Origin: Psychrobacter sp. LV10R520-6
GTDB taxonomy: Bacteria; Pseudomonadota; Gammaproteobacteria; Pseudomonadales; Moraxellaceae
Direction of reading: 5' to 3'
DNA length: 64,000 nucleotides
Assembly (NCBI RefSeq): GCF_900182925.1
Contig: NZ_LT900024.1
Span: 372,001 to 436,000 of the forward strand
A program made the position numbers and the translations under genes. Under the pieces are notes generated by a model. The model was not told the origin of the DNA. It ran no database searches and was given only the letters and a program-made list of their open reading frames with translations. The number at the start of each line of letters is the position of its first letter. The first letter of the stretch is position 1. Positions 25,970 through 37,038 of the stretch are shown in pieces.

Positions 25970-27967
25970 TTATTCGCTTGTCGTCGTAGCTTCTGATGCA
26001 ACCTCTGCCTTTTCTTTTAATGCGTTTTCTTCTTTTAGCGCCTGTTCTTGATCGCGTATTATGTCACGCGCTATTTTGTCTAGTGCTTTTTGGCGTTTGA
26101 TCACTTTGAGCTCATCGGCAGTGGGCGGCAAAATAGGATCATTTTTGCGTTGTAGTACCCAATAATCAAATAAGGCGCGACCAATAGGGGCGGCAACGGT
26201 ACTGCCACCACCGCCATTTTCGACCAGGACTGACAGGGCAATTTGTGGGTCTTCTACGGGTGCAAAGCCATTGAACCAAGCATGATCCCACTCACGTTTA
26301 TCCAGCGCGGATTTATCATAGTTTTTACCTTGGGCGATAGACTTTACTTGCGCGGTACCGGTTTTGCCAGCGATACGATAGCGAGAGGTATAGATGCCAC
26401 GTCCGGTGCCGTTCTCAATGACGTTTTCCATGGCATCTTGCATGCGTGTCCAGTCGGAGGGCTTGCCGTTATATTTAATTTTACCATCAGGCTTGGTAAT
26501 GACATCGACCTCTGCAGCACCTTCGCTACGTTTTAATAGATGCGGGGTGATGTGATAGCCCTTGTTGGCAGTCATGGCGGTGGCATTGGCAATCTGTAGC
26601 GGCGTGGCTAAGAAATACCCTTGACCGATACTGACCGAAATAGTGTCACCCGGAAACCAGTCTCTATCATACCTATCTTTTTTCCATTTCGGTGACGGCA
26701 TGATACCGGCTTTTTCATTGGGCAAATCAATACCGGTGTCTGCGCCAAAGCCAAAGCGCACCATCCAATCATGCAGGCGTTGAATGCCCATCTCATAGGC
26801 CAATTTATAATAATAAGTATCGACTGACTGCACGATAGACTTTTTTAAATCTACGGTGCCATGACCACCACGCTTCCAATCGCGGAATCGATGGCTATCA
26901 CCAGGCAGACTAAAATAACCGGGATCATAAATGGTGGTGTTCCAGTCGCGTAGTCCATAATGGATACCGCCTAGGCCTTCAAAGGGCTTGATAGTTGAGC
27001 CGGGTGGATACATACCTTGCAGCGCCCGATTATATAGGGGCTCATCAGGGTCTTCACGTAGCGCGGCGTAGTCCTTAAAGGAGATGCCTGAGATAAAGGG
27101 GTTGGGATCGTAGCTTGGGTTGCTAACAAAAGCCAGCACATCGCCATTTTTGGGATCTATGGCCACAATTGCTCCGCGTCGACCATCGAGCTGCTGCTGA
27201 GCAACCTTTTGTAAACCATAATCTAGACTTAAAGTAATGTCGTTACCAGCAATCGGCGGCTTGGTCTCTAACTGGCGCAAAATGTTGCCATAAGCGTCGG
27301 TTTCTACCGACTGATAACCGGGTTGACCCAGCAAAATGTCTTCATAAAAGTCTTCGATACCGATTTTACCGATAAGGTCCGTACCCGCATAGCGATCCTT
27401 ATCAATCCTTTTGCTCTCTTTATCGTTGATACGGCCAACATAACCGATCACGTGTGCAAACAGCTCATCATAAGGGTAGGAGCGCGTTAGCTTACTTTGA
27501 ATAGTTACGCCGCGAAAGAACGGTTTACGCTCACTAAACTGTGCCAGCTGCGCTTCAGTCAAGTCAATTTTGATGGTGACGGGATCATTTTTATTTTTGC
27601 TAAGACGCGCTAAGATATCGGTAATGTCGGTATCGGTCAGCTCAAAAATAGGCGCGAGTAAGGTTAACGTACGTTCTGGATTTTCCACTTCATTGGGGCT
27701 GAGCATCGCCGTAAATACCGGCTGATTGTCTGCCAGCAGTATTCCGTTACGATCGTAGATATAACCTCGGCTTGGCGGCGCTGATATCAGCTTGATACGA
27801 TTGTTGTCCGACCGCGTCGTATATTTATCATGGGCATACACCTGCAGATAACCATAACGTAGCAGTAACACGCTCAAACCCACCACGATCAACAAACCAA
27901 AAATAATGATTCGATGCATAAAAATTTGGTTGACCTGTTCAGTGTCTGGAGTGAGCGGTTTCTTCAT
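25970..27967 (-). CDS. mrdA: Penicillin-binding protein 2, elongasome transpeptidase
   Basis: This 665-residue protein has a short cytoplasmic N-terminus, one membrane anchor at about 20-38, the pedestal region (PPSRGYIYDRNG), and a transpeptidase domain with S324 in PPGSTIKPFEG, SVD in KSIVQSVDTYYYK, and KTG in AGKTGTAQV. PBP2 cross-links peptidoglycan during side-wall growth with RodA and MreB. A charged low-complexity C-terminal tail (~45 residues) extends past the core. The stop lies 7 bases from the IS605 right end. rodA is not adjacent in this window. The 667-base upstream region holds no gene. Confidence 0.95.
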   Translation of the reverse strand: MKKPLTPDTEQVNQIFMHRIIIFGLLIVVGLSVLLLRYGYLQVYAHDKYTTRSDNNRIKLISAPPSRGYIYDRNGILLADNQPVFTAMLSPNEVENPERTLTLLAPIFELTDTDITDILARLSKNKNDPVTIKIDLTEAQLAQFSERKPFFRGVTIQSKLTRSYPYDELFAHVIGYVGRINDKESKRIDKDRYAGTDLIGKIGIEDFYEDILLGQPGYQSVETDAYGNILRQLETKPPIAGNDITLSLDYGLQKVAQQQLDGRRGAIVAIDPKNGDVLAFVSNPSYDPNPFISGISFKDYAALREDPDEPLYNRALQGMYPPGSTIKPFEGLGGIHYGLRDWNTTIYDPGYFSLPGDSHRFRDWKRGGHGTVDLKKSIVQSVDTYYYKLAYEMGIQRLHDWMVRFGFGADTGIDLPNEKAGIMPSPKWKKDRYDRDWFPGDTISVSIGQGYFLATPLQIANATAMTANKGYHITPHLLKRSEGAAEVDVITKPDGKIKYNGKPSDWTRMQDAMENVIENGTGRGIYTSRYRIAGKTGTAQVKSIAQGKNYDKSALDKREWDHAWFNGFAPVEDPQIALSVLVENGGGGSTVAAPIGRALFDYWVLQRKNDPILPPTADELKVIKRQKALDKIARDIIRDQEQALKEENALKEKAEVASEATTTSE

Positions 27968-28634
27968 AAAAGGTCAATAGCCAAAAAGTCGGTGAATAAA
28001 CAGAGTAGTGAATTGATGGGCAATATAATAAATAGGATAATAAGTAAAAGCGCCGCAAATATAAACGATGAAAGTAACAGTTTCAAGCAGATAGCGCAAT
28101 TTATCTAGCAATACTGGCTATAGTCAGAACTAAATGAAATGGGTACACCTATAGCTTCGTATAACTGACAAAAATTCATAACAACCAAACTGACTCTTTT
28201 TTAGGGTTGGTTCAACCCTATACAGGCTTGCATGGCAGTCTTCACGGCTATTACAAGCGGCTATTACAAGCGGCTATTAAGCGACGAATTATAGCAGAAC
28301 AAAATATATGACGTTGAACTTACCCGTTTGCTTTGTCTATGCCTTTATCAGTCACAGCCATGCAGTAGGTTAGTGCATTAGCGGTTGCGAGGTGACCATA
28401 AAACGTGTCATGTATAGTCACAACTTGACTGGGGTGTATGTGTGCTAATAAATGGCAAGTATGCTAAAATTAGGCGATTTATTTTAACGTATTTTTTTAA
28501 CGTATTTATGCTTGATAAAGCGCTGTTTTTGCTCAGCGTGGATCAATATTGTAATAGCAACGACGACAGTTCATCGACAGTAAATTAATGATAATGAATT
28601 AACGACAACCGTTACGTCAGGGGCACAAAGAGTC
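27968..28634. other. Gene-free divergent region with small repeats
   Basis: This is 667 bases between divergent mrdA and the DUF445 gene. GGCTATTACAAGC occurs twice in tandem (28246-28258, 28259-28271), with a partial third copy. TAGGGTTG/CAACCCTA (28202-28209/28213-28220) forms a small hairpin without a T-run. No gene was seen on either strand. Confidence 0.6.
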
Positions 28635-29969
28635 ATGGTCGCAACTTCAATATGGCAGACGCTCGCTGAGCATCCGGAATTTATTGCCATGCTGACCATC
28701 CCACCGGTGACCGCATTTGTCACTTGGGTCCATGTGTGGATGGCGCTAAAAATGCTGTTTTATCCCATTAAGTTTCGGGGTATCCGCATTCCCAACTTTC
28801 CTTTTTTTGGACTACCAGGGATTGGCTGGCAAGGTATCGTACCGCGTAAAGCCGGCAAGATATCAGGGGTTATCGTAGATCAGACGCTGTCTAAACTCGG
28901 CTCGCTTGATGAGTTTTTTCAAGCGATGGAACCGGAGCAAATGGCGGCGTTCATTACTGAGGCGATCGATAAGAATCTTGAGTCGTTGATTGACGAAATT
29001 ATGCTTGAGCGTTCAGAGACCTTATGGCGCAACCTTCCTTATGCGTTAAAACGCCGCCTATACACGCAAGCGCACCAAGAGTTGCCTGCAATCATGCAGT
29101 CACTGGTGACGGATTTGACCTATCATGTCGAAGATTTGGTCGATATGCGCCAAATGATTGTCAATAAGATGGAGAGTGATCGGCGCTTGATGGTCAATAT
29201 GTTCTTAAAAGTAGGCCAAAAAGAAATTGATTTTATTTGGCATATTAGTGCGTTGGTTGGACTTATCTTTGGCATTATCCAGATGTTTATCTTTTTGGTA
29301 GTGCCGCAACATTGGACGGTACCCTTCTTTGCGGCGGTCTGGGGTCTATTGACCAACTGGATTGCGATTTGGATGGTGTTTAATCCAGTACAGCCGCGTT
29401 TTATCACTTATGTGAAGTTATTCGCGCGGGGTAAGACCTTTCCCTTTATTAAATTGCAACTGCCCCATATGGCGAAATTTCGCTGGCAGGGCGGCTTTAT
29501 GAAACGTCAAGAGGAAGTGTCTGAGGTTTTTGCTGAAATTGTCGTCACCGATTTGGTTACCCTTGAGAACATCATGAATGAGATGATGTATGGTGAGCAA
29601 GCCGCGCAAACCCGTGAACTGATGAAGTCGCATCTTTATCAAATGTTAGAATCACCAGTGGTCAGTGCTACCTTACGGATAGGACTTGGTCGGCGTGAGT
29701 TTGGCCAACTCAAAAATACTATTATTGATAAATCAATTACCGCGACTATGGTGCCGATGCGCGATCCTAAGCTCAATGAGAGCCGCGCCAGTAAAATTTT
29801 CGGTCTGTTTCGAGATCGTATCCGTGCGCTCTCGCCCGATGAGTTTCAAAACTTGTTACGCCCAGCGTTTCATGAAGATGAAATGACCTTAATTGTGCTG
29901 GGTGGTTTGACAGGATTTTTGGCCGGTTGGCTGCACCTAGTTTTGGTATTTTTTCCCGCTATGCAGTAA
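28635..29969 (+). CDS. DUF445-family membrane protein
   Basis: This 444-residue protein has an N-terminal hydrophobic segment at about 17-40, then KFRGIRIPNFPFFGLPGIGWQGIVP (read in two parts), which is typical of DUF445/YheB-like proteins. Two central membrane segments at about 200-245 are followed by another conserved stretch and a C-terminal anchor (LIVLGGLTGFLAGWLHLVLVFF). The function of this family is not established to my knowledge. The gene stands alone: mrdA diverges from it and ccmF follows 311 bases later. The ATG at 28635 follows a weak AAAGAG. Confidence 0.75.
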   Translation: MVATSIWQTLAEHPEFIAMLTIPPVTAFVTWVHVWMALKMLFYPIKFRGIRIPNFPFFGLPGIGWQGIVPRKAGKISGVIVDQTLSKLGSLDEFFQAMEPEQMAAFITEAIDKNLESLIDEIMLERSETLWRNLPYALKRRLYTQAHQELPAIMQSLVTDLTYHVEDLVDMRQMIVNKMESDRRLMVNMFLKVGQKEIDFIWHISALVGLIFGIIQMFIFLVVPQHWTVPFFAAVWGLLTNWIAIWMVFNPVQPRFITYVKLFARGKTFPFIKLQLPHMAKFRWQGGFMKRQEEVSEVFAEIVVTDLVTLENIMNEMMYGEQAAQTRELMKSHLYQMLESPVVSATLRIGLGRREFGQLKNTIIDKSITATMVPMRDPKLNESRASKIFGLFRDRIRALSPDEFQNLLRPAFHEDEMTLIVLGGLTGFLAGWLHLVLVFFPAMQ

Positions 29970-30280
29970 CCAAATATATAGTAATAGTTAAGTCCTTATA
30001 GTCTCTATACACATCGTACACAAAGCAGATATGAGACCGTGACAAGTTAACGCTAGTGTACCTTGTTGTAAGTGTTTCGGATAGTAATAGCTTATGACGC
30101 TAACGATAGCATTAGTGAATACAGTACCTACAACAGTACCTAAATAAGTAACTAAAAATAGCTAAAATAGCTAAAATAGCAACTACAACAGTAAAACCTA
30201 CTGAGTGCTTTTTAAGGCTATAAAAAGTTCAATTCATAAAGTAAACAATGACCGTATTAAGGTAAACAAGGTTAGACCGT
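29970..30280. other. Spacer before ccmF
   Basis: These 311 bases contain short A/T-rich repeats (AAAATAGCT about three times near 30,155-30,180). No gene, and no strong terminator or promoter that I can defend. Confidence 0.4.
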
Positions 30281-32293
30281 ATGTTAATCACAGAATTAGG
30301 TTATTTTGCCTTGCTGGCCGCGTTTGTGTTGGCGATCTTGCAAGTAGTGTTACCAACCATCGGCGTTATTCGTCATAAAGTCGCTTGGCAGCGTCTGGCA
30401 CCAAGTTTGGCTTGGGCGCAATTTGCAGCCATGATTGTGTCGTTTGGCGCGTTAATGGCAGGCTTTTATTACAACGATTTTAGTCTAGTCTACGTTTCGC
30501 AGCACTCTAATACTTTGCTGCCTTGGTACTACAAGCTATCGGCAACGTGGGGCGGGCATGAAGGCTCGTTGCTACTTTGGATGACCATCATGGCGACATG
30601 GTGTGCGCTGGTATCGTACTTCAGCCGTGGTTTACCGCTGTCTATGCGGGCACGAGTATTGGTGATTTTGGCTGGCGTGCAGATGATGATGCTAGCGATG
30701 CTAATCTTTACCTCATCGCCATTTGATCGCACCCTACCCAGTATCCCAGTGGATGGTGCTGATTTAAATCCGGTACTGCAAGATTTTGGTCTGATTATTC
30801 ACCCACCGATGTTATATATGGGTTATGTGGGTCTAGTCGTGCCTTTTGCCTTTTGTATGGCCGCACTGTGGGCCGGGCGCTTAGATGCGGTATGGACCCG
30901 CTGGTCACGTCCGTGGGCGCTTGCCGCTTGGGGGTTTTTGACCGTTGGTATCGCGCTGGGCTCTTGGTGGGCCTATTACGAGCTTGGCTGGGGCGGCTGG
31001 TGGTTCTGGGATCCGGTAGAGAATGCGTCCTTGATGCCCTGGTTTGCCGCTACCGCCTTATTACATTCCTTAGCAGTGACTGAAAAGCGCGGGGTCTTTA
31101 AAGCATGGACGATTATGCTGGCGATTTTTGCCTTTGCGCTCAGTCTGCTTGGCACCTTCTTAGTGCGCTCTGGAGTCATTACCTCTGTACATTCATTCGC
31201 CGCTGACCCAACGCGTGGTCTGGTAATCTTAATTATTCTTGGCGTTATTATCGGTGGCGGCCTACTGATGTTCGCCATTCGCGGTTGGCGCTTGACAGTC
31301 GAGAGTCAGTATCAGCTGATTTCACGTGAGTCATTTTTAGTCATTAATAATGTCATTATTTTGATTGCTACCTTAGTGGTGCTGCTTGGTACGCTGTATC
31401 CAATCATTGCTGATGCCTTTAATTTAGGTCAGGTCTCTGTTGGTCCTCCTTACTTTAATGCGCTGTTTGTACCCCTGACGTGGCTATTATTGTTCGCGAT
31501 GGGTATGGGCTCTAATATTCGCTGGAAACAAGACAAGCGTCCGTTATTGGGTGTGGGTATGGTGATTGCGGCTAGCAGTCTGGTTCTAGCTGCTGTCATT
31601 ACCTATTTTGTCCATCCTTCATCCATGTTCAATATCGGTGTCACTCTAGCAATAAGCTTTTGGGTACTGTTCTGGATGGCAGTCGACATTAAGGATAAGA
31701 CTAAAAACGCCCCTAATCTCTTTAAGGGTCTACGTCAATTACGCCTCAGCTATTGGGGCCAGCAAACCGCCCACATTGGGGTGATAATCGCAGTCATTGG
31801 CGTGGCTTTCACCAGTAGTTTAAGTATTGAGCGTGATGTGGCACTGGGTATTGGTGATACGGTCAATGTGCAAGGTTACGATTTTGAAGTGAAAGACTTT
31901 CAGGAAGTCAAAGGCAGTAACTTTGATGGTATACAGGCACAAGTTGAGGTAAGCAAAAATGGTCGCGAAGTGACGACCTTATACCCTGAAAAACGTACGT
32001 ATGTGGTCAGCATGATGCCGATGACTGAGGCAGCTATTGATGCCAGCTTAATGCGCGATCTGTATGTGGCACTAGGTGAGCCTATTGCTCAAGGCAAAAA
32101 TCAATGGGCGGTACGTATCTATGTGAAGCCGCTTATTCGCTGGATTTGGCTGGGTGCGATTATCATGGCGTTGGGCAGCTTATTAAGTATATTAGATAAG
32201 CGCTATCGCATTAAAAAAACCAAGGCACAAGATCAAGTTGCTATTAATGCTACTAATACGTCAACTCCAGCATCAACAATGGGGGAGAAGTAA
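30281..32293 (+). CDS. ccmF: Cytochrome c haem lyase subunit CcmF
   Basis: This 670-residue protein has about 15 membrane segments and the haem-handling tryptophan-rich motif GWGGWWFWDPVENASLMPW at about 230-250. It works with CcmH/CcmI in the inner membrane to attach haem covalently to apocytochrome c in the periplasm. Length and motif are normal. It opens a four-gene unit ccmF-ccmG-ccmH-ccmI; ccmG starts 2 bases after its stop. ccmABCDE, usually upstream, are not in this window, so the system must be split between two loci. Confidence 0.96.
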   Translation: MLITELGYFALLAAFVLAILQVVLPTIGVIRHKVAWQRLAPSLAWAQFAAMIVSFGALMAGFYYNDFSLVYVSQHSNTLLPWYYKLSATWGGHEGSLLLWMTIMATWCALVSYFSRGLPLSMRARVLVILAGVQMMMLAMLIFTSSPFDRTLPSIPVDGADLNPVLQDFGLIIHPPMLYMGYVGLVVPFAFCMAALWAGRLDAVWTRWSRPWALAAWGFLTVGIALGSWWAYYELGWGGWWFWDPVENASLMPWFAATALLHSLAVTEKRGVFKAWTIMLAIFAFALSLLGTFLVRSGVITSVHSFAADPTRGLVILIILGVIIGGGLLMFAIRGWRLTVESQYQLISRESFLVINNVIILIATLVVLLGTLYPIIADAFNLGQVSVGPPYFNALFVPLTWLLLFAMGMGSNIRWKQDKRPLLGVGMVIAASSLVLAAVITYFVHPSSMFNIGVTLAISFWVLFWMAVDIKDKTKNAPNLFKGLRQLRLSYWGQQTAHIGVIIAVIGVAFTSSLSIERDVALGIGDTVNVQGYDFEVKDFQEVKGSNFDGIQAQVEVSKNGREVTTLYPEKRTYVVSMMPMTEAAIDASLMRDLYVALGEPIAQGKNQWAVRIYVKPLIRWIWLGAIIMALGSLLSILDKRYRIKKTKAQDQVAINATNTSTPASTMGEK

Positions 32294-32294
32294 C

Positions 32295-32942
32295 ATGAGT
32301 GCACCAGATAATAACCCTGATCAAAACAATAAGCGTAGCAGTCAAACCCTGCGTAAAAAGCAGCTGAAGATATGGTTTTTAATCCCACTTATTATCTTTT
32401 TTGGTTTGATAGTTATGCTGTATACACGGCTTGGTAAGCCGGTAGCGATTGTGACCAATACGGCCCTTGAGCGTCCAGTGCCTACTTTTGAGTTGCCATT
32501 ATTATCAGATACTAGCCGTGTGATGACCAATGATAACTTGCCCGATCAGCCCTTTTTGATGAACATTTGGGGCTCGTGGTGTCCAACTTGTGTTATTGAG
32601 CACCCGTTTTTGATGCAGTTAGAACAACGCGGCGTTAATATCGTTGGGGTCAATTATAAAGATGACATTGGTAATGCGCTGAGTTATTTAAACCAGCGCG
32701 GCGATCCCTTCTCAATGTCCATTCAAGATTTATCGGGTCAGTTCGCCTTAGACTTGGGTTTAACAGGGGCGCCCGAAACCTTTGTCGTTGATGGCGATGG
32801 CATTATTCGCCAGCATATCATCGGTGAGATTAATGAGGCCAATTGGCAAAGTCGTATTACCCCTTGCTTGAGGGTACTCAATGAAGCCAATAAGAGCGGC
32901 GGAAGCCCCAACTCTAGTCAGCTTGAGGAGGCATGCCAATGA
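32295..32942 (+). CDS. ccmG: Periplasmic thiol:disulfide reductase CcmG/DsbE
   Basis: This 215-residue membrane-anchored thioredoxin has an N-terminal segment at about 26-43 and the redox pair Cys96-Cys99 in WGSWCPTCVIEHP, with the cis-proline region GAPETFVVDGDG. It keeps the haem-binding CXXCH cysteines of apocytochrome c reduced. The chosen start (ATG 32295) follows GGGGGAG at good spacing, 2 bases after the ccmF stop; an open frame further upstream runs inside ccmF and is not the start. Its stop overlaps the ccmH start as ATGA. Confidence 0.95.
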   Translation: MSAPDNNPDQNNKRSSQTLRKKQLKIWFLIPLIIFFGLIVMLYTRLGKPVAIVTNTALERPVPTFELPLLSDTSRVMTNDNLPDQPFLMNIWGSWCPTCVIEHPFLMQLEQRGVNIVGVNYKDDIGNALSYLNQRGDPFSMSIQDLSGQFALDLGLTGAPETFVVDGDGIIRQHIIGEINEANWQSRITPCLRVLNEANKSGGSPNSSQLEEACQ

Positions 32943-33496
32943 AGCTTATTCAAACAAAAGCCAATATAATTTTTAGGCTAGCAAGCTTAATACTGGCATG
33001 TATGCTCAGTATGACCACCTATGCCGCGATTGATGTATACGACTTTGACTCCGTGCAGCAAGAAGCCCAATATCGTGGTCTCATCGAGGAGCTGCGTTGC
33101 CCGAAATGTCAAAACCAAAACCTTGCTGGTTCGGATGCACCCATTGCTCAAGATTTGAAGCAAAAAATTTATGATATGATTAAAGATGGCCGCAGTGATG
33201 GAGAAATAAGGGTCTATATGAAAGAGCGCTACGGCGACTTTATTAGCTATAAGCCACCCGTACGTCCCTCAACATGGATACTATGGTTTTTCCCGCCATT
33301 ACTATTAATCGTTCTCATTACTGGCTGGTTCTGGCAGAGCAAACGTCGGCAAGTTACTGCAAGTGGTCAAGATGGCTTGACGGTTGATAGTACCGCCCAA
33401 GCTTTGACACCCGCAGAAAAAGCTGAACTTGATCGTCTGTTGTCGCGCACTGATAATGCTGATCATGACATCACAAGCACAGAGGACAAAAAATGA
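32939..33496 (+). CDS. ccmH: Cytochrome c-type biogenesis protein CcmH
   Basis: This protein of about 185 residues has a signal peptide (LACMLSMTTYA-A), the motif LRCPKCQNQ with its CXXC pair at about residues 54 and 57, and one C-terminal membrane helix (WILWFFPPLLLIVLI). It corresponds to the short CcmH that reduces or presents apocytochrome c. I start at 32939 because GAGGAGG is 7 bases upstream and the ATG overlaps the ccmG stop (ATGA); the ATG 6 bases earlier is too close to that RBS. It overlaps ccmI at its end in the same ATGA manner. Confidence 0.94.
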   Translation: MKLIQTKANIIFRLASLILACMLSMTTYAAIDVYDFDSVQQEAQYRGLIEELRCPKCQNQNLAGSDAPIAQDLKQKIYDMIKDGRSDGEIRVYMKERYGDFISYKPPVRPSTWILWFFPPLLLIVLITGWFWQSKRRQVTASGQDGLTVDSTAQALTPAEKAELDRLLSRTDNADHDITSTEDKK

Positions 33497-34773
33497 CCCT
33501 ATTTTCTACTGTTGGCTTATTTATTGCCTTAAGCTTACTTATTGCTCTAGTACTCGCCGTTATAGCCATTATACCTTGGTTACGAGCATCACGGGCACCA
33601 GACAAACCGGTGGACAACCAACTGCTAGATATCAACGTTGCGGTATTTCGTGAACGGTTAGCAGAACTTAAAACCGACAAAGACAGTGGCACTATTGATG
33701 ACAGCCATTACCAAAATCAAAAGCTTGAGCTTGAGCGCCAGTTATTAGACGCTCAGCGTCAAGTCGAGCCGATGGTAACCCCTGGTATCAAAAGCCGTTT
33801 AATCGTTATCGTTTGGGTGCCTGTATTAGCAGCACTGGCCTATCTATTGATTGGTAACCGCACGCCCGTATTCGAGCTGTGGGCTGCTGAAGATAAAGTC
33901 GGACAAGTCGCTGATGACTTATTAACCGGCAAAATCGATCAGCCACCAGAATGGGCGATTGAAGACAGTCGCCAGCTAATTTCTGCCATGCAGACTAATG
34001 TCCATCGTCATGCTGATGATCCCAACCGTTGGATGCGGCTATCAGAGCTGTTTTTATCACTAGAAGCGACTGAATCAGCATTAGAAGCCTTATCCCGTGC
34101 CTATCGTTTGTCACCAGATAATGTAGAGATTGCCACGACCTATGCACAGATTAGTTTTTTTGCGAATCAAGGCCAGTTGGATGCCAATAGTCGCCGTGTA
34201 TTACAAGATGTGCTGGCTAAAAACCCTCAGCACGAAGGCGCACAAATGCTAATGGCCATGGGCGAGGCGCGTGGTAATAACTTTGATCAAGCACAAGGCT
34301 GGATTAAGCGTTTGCGTGACAGCATTGCGGCCAAACCAGGTGATCATAGCCAAGCATTGGCTAGCTTAGATGAGCTAAGCGCTAATGTGAACGCGCAGAA
34401 ACAGCAAGCTGCCGAAGGCATCGACGTAAGGATAACGATTAATTCCAGCTTATTGCCGCTGGTAAAAGGCGATGACGTCTTATTTGTCGCTATTCGTGAT
34501 GTAAAAGGAGGCCCTCCGTTCGCTGCCAAGCGCTTGCCTATTAGTATTATTCAGCAAGGTGAAGCCAGTGTTAGCTTAAGTGATCTTGATGCAATGATGC
34601 CGGAGCGCACGTTAAAATCTGCTCGCGCTGAAAACACTCAATTGGCAGTCATCGCTCGTATCAGTCATAGCGGCAATGCAGGAGCAGAGTCAGGAGATTT
34701 GTCTGCCAATCCAGTCGTGATTAGCGTGGGGCAAAACCAAGTCAATATTGAAATCAACCAACAGGTGCCTTAA
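33493..34773 (+). CDS. ccmI: Cytochrome c biogenesis protein CcmI (CycH), TPR protein
   Basis: This 426-residue protein has two N-terminal membrane helices (about 5-29 and 98-115) with a short heptad-like segment between them (VAVFRERLAELKTDKDSG). A periplasmic TPR region follows at about 160-290 (PNRWMRLSELFLSLEATESA), then a beta-rich C-terminal domain. CcmI chaperones apocytochrome c to CcmF/CcmH. Its start overlaps the ccmH stop. It ends the cluster; adk follows about 250 bases later. Confidence 0.9.
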   Translation: MTLFSTVGLFIALSLLIALVLAVIAIIPWLRASRAPDKPVDNQLLDINVAVFRERLAELKTDKDSGTIDDSHYQNQKLELERQLLDAQRQVEPMVTPGIKSRLIVIVWVPVLAALAYLLIGNRTPVFELWAAEDKVGQVADDLLTGKIDQPPEWAIEDSRQLISAMQTNVHRHADDPNRWMRLSELFLSLEATESALEALSRAYRLSPDNVEIATTYAQISFFANQGQLDANSRRVLQDVLAKNPQHEGAQMLMAMGEARGNNFDQAQGWIKRLRDSIAAKPGDHSQALASLDELSANVNAQKQQAAEGIDVRITINSSLLPLVKGDDVLFVAIRDVKGGPPFAAKRLPISIIQQGEASVSLSDLDAMMPERTLKSARAENTQLAVIARISHSGNAGAESGDLSANPVVISVGQNQVNIEINQQVP

Positions 34774-34918
34774 TAAACAAAGATTTTAATATGCTGGCCT
34801 ATAACTATAAAGGTGATATCTACAAGCCTTTTGACACAGACGCCGTGGCTTATTTCTACGGCGTGCAATCGCAGCACATGCACAGATAAGTCATCGTAAC
34901 TTGCCGCATCCAGACTAA

Positions 34919-35692
<774 letters not shown>

Positions 35693-35730
35693 TAACTTTT
35701 AGCTGACATTTGTGTTAAACACATTAAAAA

Positions 35731-35762
35731 AGCCGCCTACAATTAAGTGTAGGCGGCTTTTC
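35731..35762. terminator. Bidirectional terminator between adk and secB
   Basis: AGCCGCCTACA (35731-35741) pairs with TGTAGGCGGCT (35748-35758), flanked by A-run and T-run, so it can end both adk (plus) and secB (minus). Confidence 0.92.
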
Positions 35763-35816
35763 TGTATTGGCTCTTTTACGTTGGCTTTTTTCAACTTAAA
35801 AGTCTTAAATTAGAAC

Positions 35817-36269
35817 CTATGCATTACCTTCAGCATCTATTTGGGCTTGCTCTTGGCTTTGGGCGTAGGCTTGGTCAAAGTTAACCGGAGCCAGCAATAG
35901 TTGTGGGAAGCTACCACGAGTAACGATGTCGCTAATCACTTCACGCGCATACGGGAACAATACATTAGGGCAATAGGCCCCTAAGATTTGGCCGATTTGA
36001 TCTTCTGGAATATCTTTTAATAAGAAGATACCTGCTTGATGAACTTCCGCGATAAATGCCGCTTCTTCAGCGTTTTTAGCCGTCACGCTTACGGTCAAAA
36101 TCACTTGATAGTGATCATCGTCAAGCTTTTCAGCATTGCTTGATAGATTAATGTCAAGTTCAGGATTCCACTCTTTAGTGAATACGCCTGCGCCTGGGAC
36201 TTCAAGTGACATGTCTTTCACATAAATGCGTTCTAGGGCCAGTTGTGGTTGTGCTTGTTCTTCAGCCAT
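35817..36269 (-). CDS. secB: Protein-export chaperone SecB
   Basis: This 150-residue acidic protein matches Sec[34 protein letters not shown]-like strands, [20 protein letters not shown] and [14 protein letters not shown]. SecB tetramers hold preproteins unfolded and deliver them to SecA. The ATG at 36269 has GAGGAA upstream. It lies in tandem with grxC (177 bases upstream), the common grxC-secB pairing, and shares a terminator with adk. Confidence 0.97.
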   Translation of the reverse strand: MAEEQAQPQLALERIYVKDMSLEVPGAGVFTKEWNPELDINLSSNAEKLDDDHYQVILTVSVTAKNAEEAAFIAEVHQAGIFLLKDIPEDQIGQILGAYCPNVLFPYAREVISDIVTRGSFPQLLLAPVNFDQAYAQSQEQAQIDAEGNA

Positions 36270-36446
36270 GATAATTCCTCTAATAGTGGGTCAAATAGTT
36301 TTGCAAAATATAATTTTACTACTAATTCTTAAGCAATATTCAGAAATCGTAACTTAATATTTCTCATCAAACTTTGCCTATCAATGCTGATGCGTTGATG
36401 CAATAACAGGCAGGTAGAATGACAGTTAGCAAAGCAATGTAGCAGA

Positions 36447-36710
36447 TTAACCCGCTAATAGCTCATCAAGTTTACCTTGTTGGTTAAACTGATTAAGCTC
36501 ATCAAAACCGCCAACAAAGGTATCGCCGACGAAGATTTGTGGCACAGTACGATAGTTATTGGTTTTTTGCATTAGCTCACGGCGCTCATCGCTGCTCATA
36601 TCGTGCATACCAATCTCTTCATACTCAACGCCTTTAGATTTTAATAGTTGTTTGGCATTCGAGCAGTAAGGGCAAATAGGGGTAGTGTAGACTTTAACAG
36701 ATACGGTCAT
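36447..36710 (-). CDS. grxC: Glutaredoxin 3
   Basis: This 87-residue glutaredoxin has the dithiol site CPYC at residues 13-16, the TVPQIFVG cis-proline motif and the GGFDEL glutathione-binding turn. It reduces protein disulfides and mixed glutathione disulfides in the cytoplasm. The ATG at 36710 follows AAGGAT at good distance. It precedes secB on the minus strand, with a rhodanese further upstream behind a terminator. Confidence 0.96.
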   Translation of the reverse strand: MTVSVKVYTTPICPYCSNAKQLLKSKGVEYEEIGMHDMSSDERRELMQKTNNYRTVPQIFVGDTFVGGFDELNQFNQQGKLDELLAG

Positions 36711-37038
36711 GGTAAATCCTTAATTTATAAATTTATGAAACAATAGTTGTATTACGAAGCAGTAGTTATATTATGAAGAATAGTATTATGAAAAACAGTA
36801 TTATGAAAGTTAATCGTGTCGGCTGCAATCAAGTTAATCGCAAGCCTGCATTCGTTTGTTCTCATTATAAAGTGGGGATAGGAGTGGTAAATTCAAGTTA
36901 GCACCGCTGAAATTTTCGAAAAGTAACATAATGCGAAAATCAACATGAACAACCAATAAAAAAAGACACTACATTATGAAGTGTCTTTTTTATTGGCTAC
37001 GAACAGCTATGAACGACCATTAAATTTTATTTGGCCCG
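36711..37038. terminator. Spacer with bidirectional terminator and short repeats
   Basis: GACACT (36965-36970) pairs with AGTGTC (36980-36985), flanked by A-run and T-run, and serves the minus-strand rhodanese gene. Near grxC, TATTATGAA is repeated three times at 36,769-36,807 with 16-bp-like spacing. No gene was seen. Confidence 0.75.

Noticed and set aside
28202..28220. Perfect hairpin TAGGGTTG/CAACCCTA as terminator
   Set aside because: No T-run follows on either strand and no gene ends nearby.
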